Assembly: GCF_001553785.1 (NCBI RefSeq)
Contig: NZ_LOJP01000001.1
Location: forward strand, 1,650,105-1,714,104
DNA: 64,000 nt
Source: Actinoplanes sp. TFC3
GTDB lineage: Bacteria > Actinomycetota > Actinomycetes > Mycobacteriales > Micromonosporaceae
Reading direction: 5' to 3'
Of this stretch, positions 1 through 8,182 are shown piece by piece (position 1 is the stretch's first letter; each line of letters starts with the position of its first letter). A model generated the notes under the pieces. The model had not been told where the DNA came from, searched no databases, and saw nothing but the letters and a program-made list of their open reading frames with translations. Both the position numbers and the translations under genes were made by a program.

Positions 1-517
1 GGGTCAGCATCTGCCATTCCGAGGTCAGCAGCGGGATCATCCGGAAAGCGGCCAGCGCACCGATGGCGAAGCGGGCCGGGGCCTTGGCGTTCTGGACCAG
101 CGCGTCGGCCAGGTCGGTGGGGTCGGTGGTGGCGAACACGATGATGCCGGGCAGGGCCACCGCGAAGACGCGCAGCACCAGGCCAACGGCGGTGGACACC
201 ACTGCGGTGGTGATGGCGAACGGGCCGAGCGTCAGCAGCACATCCCCACTTCGATCGGCCGCGAACAGCGTCATCGTGACCAGGATGCCCACGGCGCTCA
301 GCGCGAGGGGCCAGGCACGGCGGACCAGCAGGCCGAGGCGAACGCCGAAGAACGGCAGCACCGCGAGTTCGATGGCGAGCGCGATCGCGGGGGTGAGCGG
401 GTCGACGGTGGCGATCAGCGGCATCGAGAACAGCAGCGCCGCACCGAGTTTGGCGACCGGGTTGCGGCGGGCCAGCGGGGCAGTGGAAGAGGCCGCCAGG
501 GGCTGCGCGAGCGTCAT
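1..517 (-). CDS. ECF transporter transmembrane component EcfT (partial, C-terminus outside window)
   Basis: This minus-strand gene begins at an ATG that overlaps the stop of the upstream ATPase gene (ATGA) and runs off the left edge, so about 172 N-terminal residues are visible. The visible part alternates hydrophobic stretches with short basic loops, starting after a PLARRNPVAKLGAALLFSMP segment that is typical of the first helix of EcfT/CbiQ family proteins. EcfT couples the ATPases to the substrate-binding S component in energy-coupling-factor vitamin importers in the cytoplasmic membrane. With the two genes upstream it forms a YkoEDC-like thiamine or thiamine-precursor importer; it would be the YkoC-like subunit. 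The family call rests on composition and context as well as sequence. Confidence 0.85.
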   Translation of the reverse strand, partial: MTLAQPLAASSTAPLARRNPVAKLGAALLFSMPLIATVDPLTPAIALAIELAVLPFFGVRLGLLVRRAWPLALSAVGILVTMTLFAADRSGDVLLTLGPFAITTAVVSTAVGLVLRVFAVALPGIIVFATTDPTDLADALVQNAKAPARFAIGALAAFRMIPLLTSEWQMLT

Positions 518-1959
518 GACGGCCAGTCCCTCGACGGAAAGGCCGAGTAGCGGCGGGGCAGCGGAGGCGCCGGGGTCAGGTCGTGCACCCGGTCGGCCAG
601 CGAAGCCACGAAGGCGTCGTCGTGGGTGACCGCGAGAATTCCATGCCCCTCGTCGCGCAGGCGGGCGAGCAGAGCAACCAGATCTATCCAGGTACGACGG
701 TCCTGCCCGAAAGTTGGCTCGTCCAGGATCAGCACGCGCGGCGCGGTCGCCAGGGCCGTTGCCACACTCAGGCGCCGGGCCTCGCCGCCGGACAGCGTGT
801 ACGGATTGGCCCCCGCCAGCCGGGTCAGCCGCAACCGCTCCAGCAGCTCGTCCACGGTCGCCGTCACCTCGGCGGGGGAGCGGCCCAACCGGCGCGGACC
901 CAGCGCCAGCTCGTCGGCCACCTTGGCGGTGACGAACTGGTGCTCGGGGTTCTGGAACACCGAGCCGATGCGCTGGGTGAGCTGGGCCGCCCGCCAGCGA
1001 TGCGGTGGCTTCGGGTCCTCGAACGCGTGCACGCGACCCGGGCCCGGTGCCAGCAGCCCGCCCATGACCAGCGCCAGCGTCGACTTGCCGACCCCGTTGG
1101 GGCCGGTCATCGCCAGCACCTCGCCGGCGTGGACAGCCAAGCTGATCTCGTCGAGCCGATCGCGGACGGTGACGGACTCTGCGCGTACCAGCGAATCGCC
1201 GGGACGGGAAACGGCCCGGTGCTGGGGCAGTTGATAGCCCGGCACCCAGATCCCCTGCCCGGCCAGCGACGGACCGTGACCGGCGAACACGACCTCGGGC
1301 GCGCCGTCGGCCAGCACCCCGCCACCCGGTTCGAGCACGATCGCCCGGTCGACCAGCGGCAGCGCCTCGGCCACCCGGTGCTCGATGAGGATCAACGTGG
1401 TGTCCTGATCGAGCGACCGGGCGATGGCCTCGCGGACCAGCTCGGCGCCCTGCGGGTCGAGGTTCGCGGTCGGTTCGTCGAGCAGCAGCAGGCCCGGTCG
1501 CAGCGCCAGCACCCCGGCCAGCGCCAGGCGTTGCTGCTCGCCGCCGGACAGCGCATTGGCCGGCCGGGTGATCGGATACGGGAAGCCCACCCGGTCCAAG
1601 GCATCGCTCACCCGGGGCCAGATGTCGTTCTCCGGCACCCCCCGGTTCTCCAGCCCGAACGCCACGTCGTCGCCACTGCGGGCCATCACGAGCTGGGTCT
1701 GCGGATCCTGGAACAGCAACCCCGAGGTTTCCCGTACGCGCGGATCCCGCCCGTCGATCGTGACGCTTCCTTCGCCCTCGCCGGAGTCCTCGGGCAGCAG
1801 CCCGGCCAGCGCGGCGAGCAGGGTGCTCTTGCCCGCACCGGACGGGCCCAGCAGCAGCACCCGCTCGCCGTGCTGAATGTTCAGGTCGACGCCGCGTACA
1901 GCCCACGCCTTACGCCCGGCGTGACGCCATCCGAACCCCCGCAGCACGACCTCCGGCAT
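514..1959 (-). CDS. ECF transporter ATPase with two fused ABC domains (YkoD-like)
   Basis: The 481-residue protein contains two complete ABC ATPase domains. The first has Walker A GPSGAGKST at residues 38-46, signature LSGGEQ at about 137 and Walker B ending in DEPT at about 161. The second has GPNGVGKST at 286-294, LSGGEARR near 387 and a DEPTFGQ Walker B. Fusion of both ATPases in one chain is characteristic of YkoD-type ECF transporters, in which it powers uptake of thiamine or its pyrimidine precursor. It lies 3 bp after the S-component gene and overlaps the EcfT gene by 4 bp, so the three are translated as one operon. Expression should follow the TPP riboswitch upstream of the first gene. 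Confidence 0.93.
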   Translation of the reverse strand: MPEVVLRGFGWRHAGRKAWAVRGVDLNIQHGERVLLLGPSGAGKSTLLAALAGLLPEDSGEGEGSVTIDGRDPRVRETSGLLFQDPQTQLVMARSGDDVAFGLENRGVPENDIWPRVSDALDRVGFPYPITRPANALSGGEQQRLALAGVLALRPGLLLLDEPTANLDPQGAELVREAIARSLDQDTTLILIEHRVAEALPLVDRAIVLEPGGGVLADGAPEVVFAGHGPSLAGQGIWVPGYQLPQHRAVSRPGDSLVRAESVTVRDRLDEISLAVHAGEVLAMTGPNGVGKSTLALVMGGLLAPGPGRVHAFEDPKPPHRWRAAQLTQRIGSVFQNPEHQFVTAKVADELALGPRRLGRSPAEVTATVDELLERLRLTRLAGANPYTLSGGEARRLSVATALATAPRVLILDEPTFGQDRRTWIDLVALLARLRDEGHGILAVTHDDAFVASLADRVHDLTPAPPLPRRYSAFPSRDWPS

Positions 1960-1962
1960 GGC

Positions 1963-2556
1963 TCAGACCAGCGCCCGGTCCCGGCCGGCGGCGAAGCGGT
2001 CCAGCACCCCGGTGGGGGTCAGCGCCCGGGTCAGCGCCCAGCTGCCGGCGCCCGCGATGATCGTGCCGCTGACGATGGTGATCAGCGCGTACGGGATCCG
2101 GTAGTCCCACAGCTCCGTCTTGGCGTTCCAGGCGAAGAAGTCGAACACCGCAGCGCTCAGACCGGTCAGCGCCCCGGCCAGCAGCGCGGCCGGCAGCTTG
2201 TACGACCGGTACGCCAGCAGCGCGAACGCCAGCTCCGCACCGAGGCCCTGCACCAGCCCCTGCGGGATGACCGTGGCCCCCCACTTCGCGCCGAGCAGCG
2301 CGGAGATGAGAGCCGCCACGGTCTCGGTGTACAGCGAGGCGCCGGGCTTGCGGATGATCAGACCGGCCAGCACGGCGGGCATCAGCCAGACGCCATAGAT
2401 CAGCGTCTGCGCCGGCGGGAAGAACGCGAACGCGCTCTCCGTCACGACCCACAGGGCGTTCCAGGCCCAGAAGATGACGCCAAATGCGACAGCGATGACG
2501 GACGCGATCACGATGTCGATCGTGCGCCATCGGTACTGCTGTGTGGTGCTTTTCAT
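1963..2556 (-). CDS. ykoE: ECF transporter S component, thiamine/HMP permease YkoE
   Basis: The 197-residue protein has about five to six hydrophobic segments and resembles the YkoE family, the substrate-binding subunit of the YkoEDC thiamine-related ECF importer. A conserved-looking GAKWGATVIPQGLVQGLGAE stretch lies in the middle and a FFAWNAKTELWDYRIPY loop follows. The start at 2556 is chosen over an upstream in-frame codon at 2592 because GGGAGG lies about 6 bases before the ATG. It is the first gene of the operon, followed by the double ATPase and EcfT, and is preceded by a TPP riboswitch, which fits a thiamine or hydroxymethylpyrimidine substrate. Substrate identity is inferred from family and riboswitch. 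Confidence 0.88.
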   Translation of the reverse strand: MKSTTQQYRWRTIDIVIASVIAVAFGVIFWAWNALWVVTESAFAFFPPAQTLIYGVWLMPAVLAGLIIRKPGASLYTETVAALISALLGAKWGATVIPQGLVQGLGAELAFALLAYRSYKLPAALLAGALTGLSAAVFDFFAWNAKTELWDYRIPYALITIVSGTIIAGAGSWALTRALTPTGVLDRFAAGRDRALV

Positions 2557-2631
2557 GGTGACCTCCCAGGGGTGGGAGGAGACGCACGCCAAGCCCCGGG
2601 TGAGCCCCGGAGCATGGCGCGGCTGGAGAAG

Positions 2632-2722
<91 letters not shown>

Positions 2723-2762
2723 GGAACTGAGGGTTGTTGCGTGTGTTTCGATGACGCTAACA

Positions 2763-2778
2763 CCGTACGACCGTACGG
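2763..2778. promoter_or_regulatory. Inverted repeat CCGTAC-N4-GTACGG, possible operator
   Basis: A perfect 6-bp inverted repeat with a 4-bp spacer sits 20 bp upstream of the ATG of the alpha/beta hydrolase gene at 2799 and about 40 bp from the riboswitch leader of the divergent operon. Its size suits a dimeric helix-turn-helix repressor such as a TetR-family protein. No regulator gene is adjacent, so the protein that might bind it is unknown. Confidence 0.4.
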
Positions 2779-2798
2779 AACAGCGTAGGAGGCGTCAC

Positions 2799-3614
2799 AT
2801 GGAGATCAAGGCCAGAGGGCTCGCGTTCGATGTGCACGCCGCAGGGCCCGAGGACGGCGACCCGGTGTTGCTGCTGCACGGGTTCCCGCAGGACCACCGC
2901 GAGTTCGATCTGATCCTGCCGCGGCTGCACTCGGCCGGGCTGCGCACGTACGCGCTGGACCAGCGCGGCTACTCGCCGGGCGCGCGGCCCGAGGCGGTGG
3001 CCGGCTACGCGCTGAGCGAGCCGACGGCCGACGCGGTGGCCGTGCTGGACGCGCTCGGGTTGCAGAAAGTGCACGTCGTGGGGCATGACTGGGGTGCACA
3101 GGTGGCCTGGCTGCTGGCGGACAAGCATCCCGATCGGGTACGCACGCTGACCGCGATCTCGGTGCCGCACCCGCGCGGGCTCGGCATCGCGCTGCGCAAC
3201 CAGCCGTCGCAGAAGCTGCGGTTCGCCTACATGAAGGTGTTCCAGTCCCGGGTCGCCGAGCGGCTGCTGCTGGCCCGTGACGGTGCCGCGCTGCGACAAC
3301 TCATGCGCCCGATCGGCCCGCGGGCCGCGATGTATGCCAGCGCGATGGCCGAGCCGGGCCGGCTGACCGGCGCGCTGAACTGGTACCGGGCGCTGTCCGC
3401 CGGGCAGCTGCGCAGTGTTGGCAAGATCACCGTGCCCACCACGTACGTGTGGAGCGATGGTGATCCGGTGGTGGGCCGCCCGGCCGCCCTGTCCACGCGC
3501 ACCTGGGTGGAAGCCGACTACCGGTTCGTCGCGCTGCGCGGGATCGGTCACTGGGTGCCCGAAGAGGCCCCGAAGGCGCTGGCGGAGGTGACCCTCGCTC
3601 GCATCGGCGTTTGA
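2799..3614 (+). CDS. Alpha/beta hydrolase, epoxide hydrolase/haloalkane dehalogenase-like
   Basis: The 271-residue protein has an alpha/beta hydrolase fold of the aspartate-nucleophile type. HGFPQ forms the oxyanion region near residue 26, and VVGHDWGAQVAW near residue 95 carries the Asp nucleophile of epoxide hydrolases and haloalkane dehalogenases. An acid (SDGDPVV) and a terminal GIGHWVPEEAP with the catalytic His follow. The start at 2799 is chosen because TAGGAGG lies just upstream; a longer in-frame reading from 2721 would run into the leader. Epoxide hydrolase is the more common function for such actinobacterial proteins, but the substrate cannot be told. No signal peptide is visible, so it should be cytoplasmic. 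Confidence 0.85.
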   Translation: MEIKARGLAFDVHAAGPEDGDPVLLLHGFPQDHREFDLILPRLHSAGLRTYALDQRGYSPGARPEAVAGYALSEPTADAVAVLDALGLQKVHVVGHDWGAQVAWLLADKHPDRVRTLTAISVPHPRGLGIALRNQPSQKLRFAYMKVFQSRVAERLLLARDGAALRQLMRPIGPRAAMYASAMAEPGRLTGALNWYRALSAGQLRSVGKITVPTTYVWSDGDPVVGRPAALSTRTWVEADYRFVALRGIGHWVPEEAPKALAEVTLARIGV

Positions 3615-3674
3615 TGGCCCGGATGCGCGGGGAAATGTGGCGCCTCTGGAAAGTGACACCAAGGAGACGACCAG

Positions 3675-4211
3675 ATGGCCGCCGAGAAGCGCCGGATGAA
3701 GAACGAGTCGGAGAAGCAGCGCTGGGACCGCAACTTCGCGGACCTGTTGCAGGAACTCCGCGTCGCGCAGACCGGTGTGCAGATCCTGTTCGCTTTCCTG
3801 CTGACCCTGCCGTTCAGCAACGGCTTCACCAAGACCACCGACCTCCAGCGCGACACCTACATCGTCGCGCTGATCACTGCCGCCTTCGCCACCGCGATGA
3901 TCATCTCGCCGGTGGCGTTCCACCGCGCGCTGTTCCGCCAGGGCCGCAAACCCGAGCTGGTCCGGTACGCGCACCGCATGGCCACCGGCGGCCTCGCGTT
4001 CATGCTGGTCTCCATGGTCAGCAGCGTCCTGCTGATCACCGACTACCTGCTCAACATCTGGGCCGCCATGATCTTCACCGGCATCACCGGCGCCTGGTTC
4101 CTCGCCTTCTGGGCCGCGATCCCGTTCACCCGGCGTAACTGGATGGACGAGGACGAGGAAGAGGAGGACGAGAATTTCGCCGAGGACGCCGCCGAGCCCG
4201 ACCGCTCCTAG
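3675..4211 (+). CDS. DUF6328-type four-helix membrane protein
   Basis: The 178-residue protein has a charged N-terminus (MAAEKRRMKNESEKQRWDRN), then a LLQELRVAQTGVQILFAFLL segment and about four transmembrane helices. It ends in a very acidic cytoplasmic tail rich in Glu and Asp (about residues 156-178). This layout matches the actinobacterial DUF6328 family, whose function is unknown. The AAGGAGAC ribosome site is 8 bases before the ATG. Its stop is only 3 bp from the stop of the convergent gene at 4215, leaving no room for a terminator between them. Confidence 0.75.
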   Translation: MAAEKRRMKNESEKQRWDRNFADLLQELRVAQTGVQILFAFLLTLPFSNGFTKTTDLQRDTYIVALITAAFATAMIISPVAFHRALFRQGRKPELVRYAHRMATGGLAFMLVSMVSSVLLITDYLLNIWAAMIFTGITGAWFLAFWAAIPFTRRNWMDEDEEEEDENFAEDAAEPDRS

Positions 4212-4214
4212 CCG

Positions 4215-4820
4215 CTACACCTGGCGGGCGGGTTTGAGGCCCAGCTCGCGCAGCTCCAGGGCGGCCAGCGCATCGACCGCCTGGGCATCGCCGTTGCGCC
4301 ACGACTGCGCGATGTCCGGGCCGAGCCTTGTCAGCTCGCTGAGCGGCCGGCTGACCAGCGCCCGCAACGCCAGCAGGTCCTTGCCGGCCGGGTCGTTGCG
4401 GACCCGGGCGGCCACCCCGGCGCGGCGCATCCAGCGCAGCCGCAGCGGCAGCCAGGCGAACAGCACCAGCGCCAGCGGCACGGCGATGATCAGCACGGCC
4501 AGCCACGTGGCAATGTCGTTGACGACTTCCTGCTGCTGGCGCCCGGCCTCGGCGAGGTTGCCGGCCGCCCCCGCCGCGCTGTTGAACGGCGAGGTCAGCT
4601 GGTCGCCGACCAGCGGCACCCGGCCGACCTTGCCGCCGATGTCGGTGAGGTTGCCGGCGATCCCGGCCCCGGCCTCCTGCAACTTCTGGCCGGGCACGGC
4701 GAGTTTCTCGACGGTGTCGTTGATCCACAACCCGGCCCGGATCCAGGCATACACCCAGATCACCACGAGCAGATCGGTCAGGAGCTGGCGGACGGCGGTG
4801 GGCAGCCGGTCGGCGTACAT
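4215..4820 (-). CDS. Membrane protein of unknown function
   Basis: The product of about 201 residues has one hydrophobic segment near the N-terminus (LLTDLLVVIWVYAWIRAGLWI). A long extracytoplasmic-looking middle follows, with LVGDQLTSPFNSAAGAAGNLAEAGRQQQEVVNDIA. A second helix (TWLAVLIIAVPLALVLFAWLPLRLRW) precedes a soluble basic C-terminus. The ATG at 4820 is used, with GTG at 4826 also possible; both lie just after the zur stop at 4831, so it may be the last gene of the zinc operon. I do not recognise a characterised family. Confidence 0.65.
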   Translation of the reverse strand: MYADRLPTAVRQLLTDLLVVIWVYAWIRAGLWINDTVEKLAVPGQKLQEAGAGIAGNLTDIGGKVGRVPLVGDQLTSPFNSAAGAAGNLAEAGRQQQEVVNDIATWLAVLIIAVPLALVLFAWLPLRLRWMRRAGVAARVRNDPAGKDLLALRALVSRPLSELTRLGPDIAQSWRNGDAQAVDALAALELRELGLKPARQV

Positions 4821-4830
4821 TTTCACGCCG

Positions 4831-5247
4831 TCAGGATTCCGTCTTTTGTCCCGCCGCGCAGCCCGGACAGGTGCCGAAGATCTCCATAGTGTGCGAGACA
4901 TTGACGAAACCGTGGCGCCCGGCGACCTTGTCGGCCCAGGTCTCCACGGCCGGTCCCTCGACCTCGACGGTGCGGCCACAGGACCGGCACACCAGGTGAT
5001 GATGGTGCCCGCTGCTGCACCGGCGGTAGAGGTGCTCGCCACCGGGCGGGCGCATCACGTCGATCTCGCCGGCGTCCGCGAGGCCCTGCAGCGTGCGGTA
5101 CACGGTGGTCAGCCCGACCCGCTCGCCGCGGTCACGCAGGATCGCGTGCAGGTCCTGAGCACTGTGGAAGCCTTCGCAGTCGGCGAGCAGGTCCCGTACG
5201 GCGCTGCGTTGCTTGGTGTTGCGGACGACCGCATGCTGATCCGTCAT
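4831..5247 (-). CDS. zur: Fur-family zinc uptake regulator Zur
   Basis: The 138-residue protein has the Fur-family layout. An N-terminal winged helix contains RVGLTTVYRTLQGLADAGEID, the DNA-recognition helix region of this family. A hinge then leads to GHHHHLVCRSCGRTVEVEGP and a terminal CPGC, giving the two CxxC pairs of the structural zinc site and a histidine-rich sensory region. It is the last core gene of znuACB-smtB-zur, an arrangement that pairs SmtB and Zur as in the Mycobacterium tuberculosis smtB-zur operon. The ATG at 5247 (TGATG junction with smtB) is preferred over GTG at 5250 for its 7-base spacing from GGAGG. Zinc-bound Zur is expected to repress znuA through the box at 8156-8170. 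Confidence 0.9.
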   Translation of the reverse strand: MTDQHAVVRNTKQRSAVRDLLADCEGFHSAQDLHAILRDRGERVGLTTVYRTLQGLADAGEIDVMRPPGGEHLYRRCSSGHHHHLVCRSCGRTVEVEGPAVETWADKVAGRHGFVNVSHTMEIFGTCPGCAAGQKTES

Positions 5248-5564
5248 CACTGAGCCTCCCTCGCGTGACTCACCGCGTCCGCCACGATGTGCGCGACGTG
5301 TTCGTCCACCAGTGAGTATGCGATCTCACGACCGCGTCTGGCACCCCGCACGACGCCCGCCCCGCGCAGCACCCGCAGATGCTGGGAGACCAGCGGTTGC
5401 GGGGCGCCCAGTTTCTCCACCAGCTCGTGCACGCAGCGTTCGCCGCCGCCGAGCTCCGCGACGATCGCCACCCGGATCGGAGCCGACAACGCGCGCAGCA
5501 ACTCGCCGGCTGCCTCGTACGCCTCATACCCGGTGGTGCGGCCCGGCACCGGTTGCGCGCTCAT
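5247..5564 (-). CDS. smtB: ArsR/SmtB-family zinc-responsive repressor
   Basis: The 105-residue protein carries an ArsR-type winged helix with GERCVHELVEKLGAPQPLVS and a recognition helix ending in HLRVLRGAGVV. Its last helix (DEHVAHIVADAVSHARE) has Asp, then His two residues later, then His and Glu spaced exactly as in the alpha-5 DxH-x10-HxxE zinc site of SmtB-type sensors. It is a zinc-inactivated repressor by family. The ATG at 5564 overlaps the znuB stop (ATGA), so a longer in-frame extension to 5642 is rejected. Together with Zur it gives the operon both an SmtB-type and a Fur-type zinc sensor. Confidence 0.9.
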   Translation of the reverse strand: MSAQPVPGRTTGYEAYEAAGELLRALSAPIRVAIVAELGGGERCVHELVEKLGAPQPLVSQHLRVLRGAGVVRGARRGREIAYSLVDEHVAHIVADAVSHAREAQ

Positions 5565-6433
5565 CGGGCCCCCGCCTCGATCACCACGTCCGGCGGCTCG
5601 GCATGCTGCGCCGCCGGGATGTGTCTGCGCAGCGTGCGCCACAGGGCCGAGCCGACCGAGATGGCCAGGAAGGCGGCGATGGCCAGGATCACGATGGTCG
5701 CGCCCGGCGGCGTGTCGACCTCGCCGGAGACCGTCACCCCGGCCGCGGCGGCCACCACGCCGATGAGCATGGCCGCGGCCATCGTGGTCCGGAAGCCGCG
5801 CGTGACCTGCTGAGCGGCGGCCACCGGCACCACCATCAGCGCGCTGACCAGCAGCAGACCGACGGTGCGCATGGCGATCGTCACGGTCACCGCGGTCATC
5901 ACCGCCAGGAGCAGATTGAGGGTACGCACAGGCAGCCCGGAAACCTTTGCGTACTCCTCGTCGTTGCAGACCGCGAACAACGCCGGCCGCAGCGCCAGCA
6001 TCGCCACCAGCACCGCCACCCCGAGCACCAGGATCACGATCAAATCGCCGCGCGTGGTGGTGATCAGCGAGCCGAACAGGTATTGCACCAGGTTGCCGCT
6101 CGTGCTGTCCGACAACCCGACCAGCACGACGCCGCCCGCGATGCCGCCGTAGAAGAGCAAGGCCAGGGCAAGATCGCCGGAGGTACGTCCACGTTCTCGT
6201 ACCAGCTCCACGCCGATCGCCCCCACCACCGAGACGATCACCGCGGTCAGCACCGGGGACTGCTGCACCAGCAGGCCAACCCCGACACCGGTCAGCGCCA
6301 CGTGCCCGATGCCGTCACCGATCAGCGACAACCGGCGCTGCACCAGGTAGATCCCCAGCGCCGGCGCGGCCAGCCCGATGATCAGCGCGCCGGCCAGGGC
6401 TCGCAGCATGAAGTCGTACTGGAAAAGGCTCAC
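5561..6433 (-). CDS. znuB: Zinc ABC transporter permease ZnuB
   Basis: The 290-residue integral membrane protein has about eight hydrophobic helices and the ABC-3 family pattern, including LVQRRLSLIGDGIGHVALTGVG in the second cytoplasmic region. That stretch matches the coupling segment shared by ZnuB and MntB-type permeases. It overlaps znuC upstream and smtB downstream by 4 bp each, so translation is coupled. It forms the membrane channel for zinc delivered by ZnuA and powered by ZnuC. A manganese substrate is possible for the family, but the SmtB and Zur neighbours and the Zur-like box favour zinc. Confidence 0.92.
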   Translation of the reverse strand: MSLFQYDFMLRALAGALIIGLAAPALGIYLVQRRLSLIGDGIGHVALTGVGVGLLVQQSPVLTAVIVSVVGAIGVELVRERGRTSGDLALALLFYGGIAGGVVLVGLSDSTSGNLVQYLFGSLITTTRGDLIVILVLGVAVLVAMLALRPALFAVCNDEEYAKVSGLPVRTLNLLLAVMTAVTVTIAMRTVGLLLVSALMVVPVAAAQQVTRGFRTTMAAAMLIGVVAAAAGVTVSGEVDTPPGATIVILAIAAFLAISVGSALWRTLRRHIPAAQHAEPPDVVIEAGAR

Positions 6434-7215
6434 TGTTGGCTCGCTGGCATCCGGTCGGTGGGGGCTACGCAGATCACCGGGCGTTCGGGTTCCGCGTGCG
6501 GGTGGAGGTGGTCGTGGCCGGGTCCGGCGTGGTGCCCTGCGGGTTCGGGGACCTTGCCCTCGTACGCGATGCGCCCGTCGTGCACCACCACCGCCTTGCC
6601 GATCAGCGGCTCCAGCGGGCCCAGCTCGTGCGCGACCAGCAGGATTGTGCCGCCGCGCTGGGCGAAGCGGGTGAGCACCCCGGCGAACGCCTCCTGGCTG
6701 GCCGCGTCCACCCCGGCCGTCGGCTCGTCAAGCACCAGCAGGTCGGGGCGCCCAGCCAGCGCCCGGGCGATCAACGTACGCTGCTGCTGACCGCCGGAGA
6801 GCGTGGTCACCGGGTCGTTCACCCGATCCAGCAGCCCGACGTCCTCCAGTGCGGCCCGTACGGCGGCCCGGTCTTCGGCTCCGGGGAACCGGAAGATCCC
6901 GCGGCGGGCGAGCCGGCCGGACGCCACGACCTCACCGACCGTGGCGGGCACCCCGCTGCCGGCTCCGAGGCGTTGCGGTACGTAGCCGATGCGCGCCCAG
7001 TGGCGGAAGCGGCGCTGCGGCGTACCGAACAAGTCGATCTCTCCACCGGCCAGCGGAACCAGACCCAGGATCGTGCGCACCAGCGTGCTCTTGCCCGAAC
7101 CATTGGCCCCGAGGATCGCGACGACCTGCCCGCTCTCGACCTGCATCGAGACGTCGCGCAGCACCGAGCGCCCACCGTAGGCGACCACGCCGTGGCGCAC
7201 CGATACAGCCGTCAT
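6430..7215 (-). CDS. znuC: Zinc ABC transporter ATPase ZnuC
   Basis: The protein of about 261 residues has one ABC ATPase domain: Walker A GANGSGKST near residue 36, signature LSGGQQQR and Walker B LLVLDEPTAGVD, then an H-loop in LLVAHELGPLE. The C-terminal tail is rich in His (AGHHAGPGHDHLHPHAEPE), a feature that may bind zinc and fits a zinc transporter. The ATG at 7215 overlaps the znuA stop as ATGA; the in-frame GTG at 7224 would lie inside znuA and is less likely. It energises zinc import with ZnuB. Confidence 0.92.
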   Translation of the reverse strand: MTAVSVRHGVVAYGGRSVLRDVSMQVESGQVVAILGANGSGKSTLVRTILGLVPLAGGEIDLFGTPQRRFRHWARIGYVPQRLGAGSGVPATVGEVVASGRLARRGIFRFPGAEDRAAVRAALEDVGLLDRVNDPVTTLSGGQQQRTLIARALAGRPDLLVLDEPTAGVDAASQEAFAGVLTRFAQRGGTILLVAHELGPLEPLIGKAVVVHDGRIAYEGKVPEPAGHHAGPGHDHLHPHAEPERPVICVAPTDRMPASQQ

Positions 7216-8135
7216 GAGGTGCACCCCAATGCCGTGGTCAGGGCGGTCAGGTTGGCTCGCATCACCGAAAAGTAGTCCGCTCCCGGCTCACTCACACCTT
7301 CGAGCGGATCGAGTACGGCTGTGCGCGCACCCACCTCCCGCGCAATGGTCTCGGCGACCTTCGGGCTGACCAGGGTTTCGAAGAAGATGGTCGTGGTGGC
7401 CGTGGCTCTCGCCTCCTCGGCGACATGGGCGAGGCGCTGCGGCGACGGCTCCGCCTCGGGGGAGATCCCGGTGATGCCGACCTCGGTCAGCGCGTACCGG
7501 TCGGCCAGGTAGTGAAAAGCCTCGTGGCTGGTGACGATCTCGCGGCGCTCACACGTTTTCAGTGTGGCGGCGTATTCCATGTCCAGGGCGTCCAGCTCGG
7601 CGTGCACGGCTTCCGCGCGGCTCGCATAGTCCGAGGCGTGCGCCGGGTCGATGGTGGCGAGCCGATCGGCCAGAGCGTCCCCGATCGTCGCGTAGCGCAC
7701 CGGATCGAGCCACACGTGCGGATCGAGCGCGCCGTGCTCGTGCTCTTCTTCCTCGCCGCCGGGCTCGTGCTCGTGGCCCTCGGCGCTCAGCATCTGCACC
7801 ACACCGCTGACATCCAGGGCGCGATCCGCGGCCTCCAGGTCGATGGCCTGATCCACGGCGGGCTGGAAACCGGTGAGGTAGATCGCCAGCCCGGCGTCGG
7901 CGACCTGGCCCACCTGGCGCGGGTTCAGCTCGACGTCGTGCGGCTCGGCTCCCGGCTTGGTGAGGTTGACGACGTCGGCCTGCGGCCCGCCGATCCGCTC
8001 GGCCAGGTATTGCAGCGGGTAGAACGCGGTCACCACGTCGAGCCGGCCGTCGGTGAAGCCGCTCGCGCGCTGGGCGCAGCCGGCCAGCACGAGCACAGCG
8101 AGAGCCGAGGCGAGGACCTTGCTCGGCGACGGCAT
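7212..8135 (-). CDS. znuA: Zinc ABC transporter substrate-binding lipoprotein ZnuA
   Basis: The 307-residue protein starts with a lipoprotein signal whose lipobox is LAGC (Cys20). It has the cluster A-I metal-binding protein fold. The His ligands appear in EPHDVELNPRQ and DPHVWLDPVRYA, with a further His in VTSHEAFHYLA, plus an acidic/His-rich loop (EGHEHEPGGEEEEHEHGA) between the first two. Such a loop is typical of zinc-specific ZnuA proteins. The start at 8135 gives a normal signal peptide; the open frame upstream to 9056 is not coding. It is the first gene of the operon and lies 20 bp downstream of a Zur-like operator. Confidence 0.93.
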   Translation of the reverse strand: MPSPSKVLASALAVLVLAGCAQRASGFTDGRLDVVTAFYPLQYLAERIGGPQADVVNLTKPGAEPHDVELNPRQVGQVADAGLAIYLTGFQPAVDQAIDLEAADRALDVSGVVQMLSAEGHEHEPGGEEEEHEHGALDPHVWLDPVRYATIGDALADRLATIDPAHASDYASRAEAVHAELDALDMEYAATLKTCERREIVTSHEAFHYLADRYALTEVGITGISPEAEPSPQRLAHVAEEARATATTTIFFETLVSPKVAETIAREVGARTAVLDPLEGVSEPGADYFSVMRANLTALTTALGCTS

Positions 8136-8155
8136 CTCACCACCATGACCGGAAA

Positions 8156-8170
8156 TGGTAATGATTGTCA
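8156..8170 (-). promoter_or_regulatory. zur box: Zur-like operator upstream of znuA
   Basis: On the minus strand the site reads TGACAATCATTACCA, an imperfect palindrome close to the actinobacterial Zur box (TGAAAATGATTTTCA-like) with an AATCATT core. It lies 21 bp upstream of the znuA start, where a bound repressor would block transcription. The match is by eye to the family consensus. Confidence 0.75.
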
Positions 8171-8182
8171 AAAGCGCATGTG

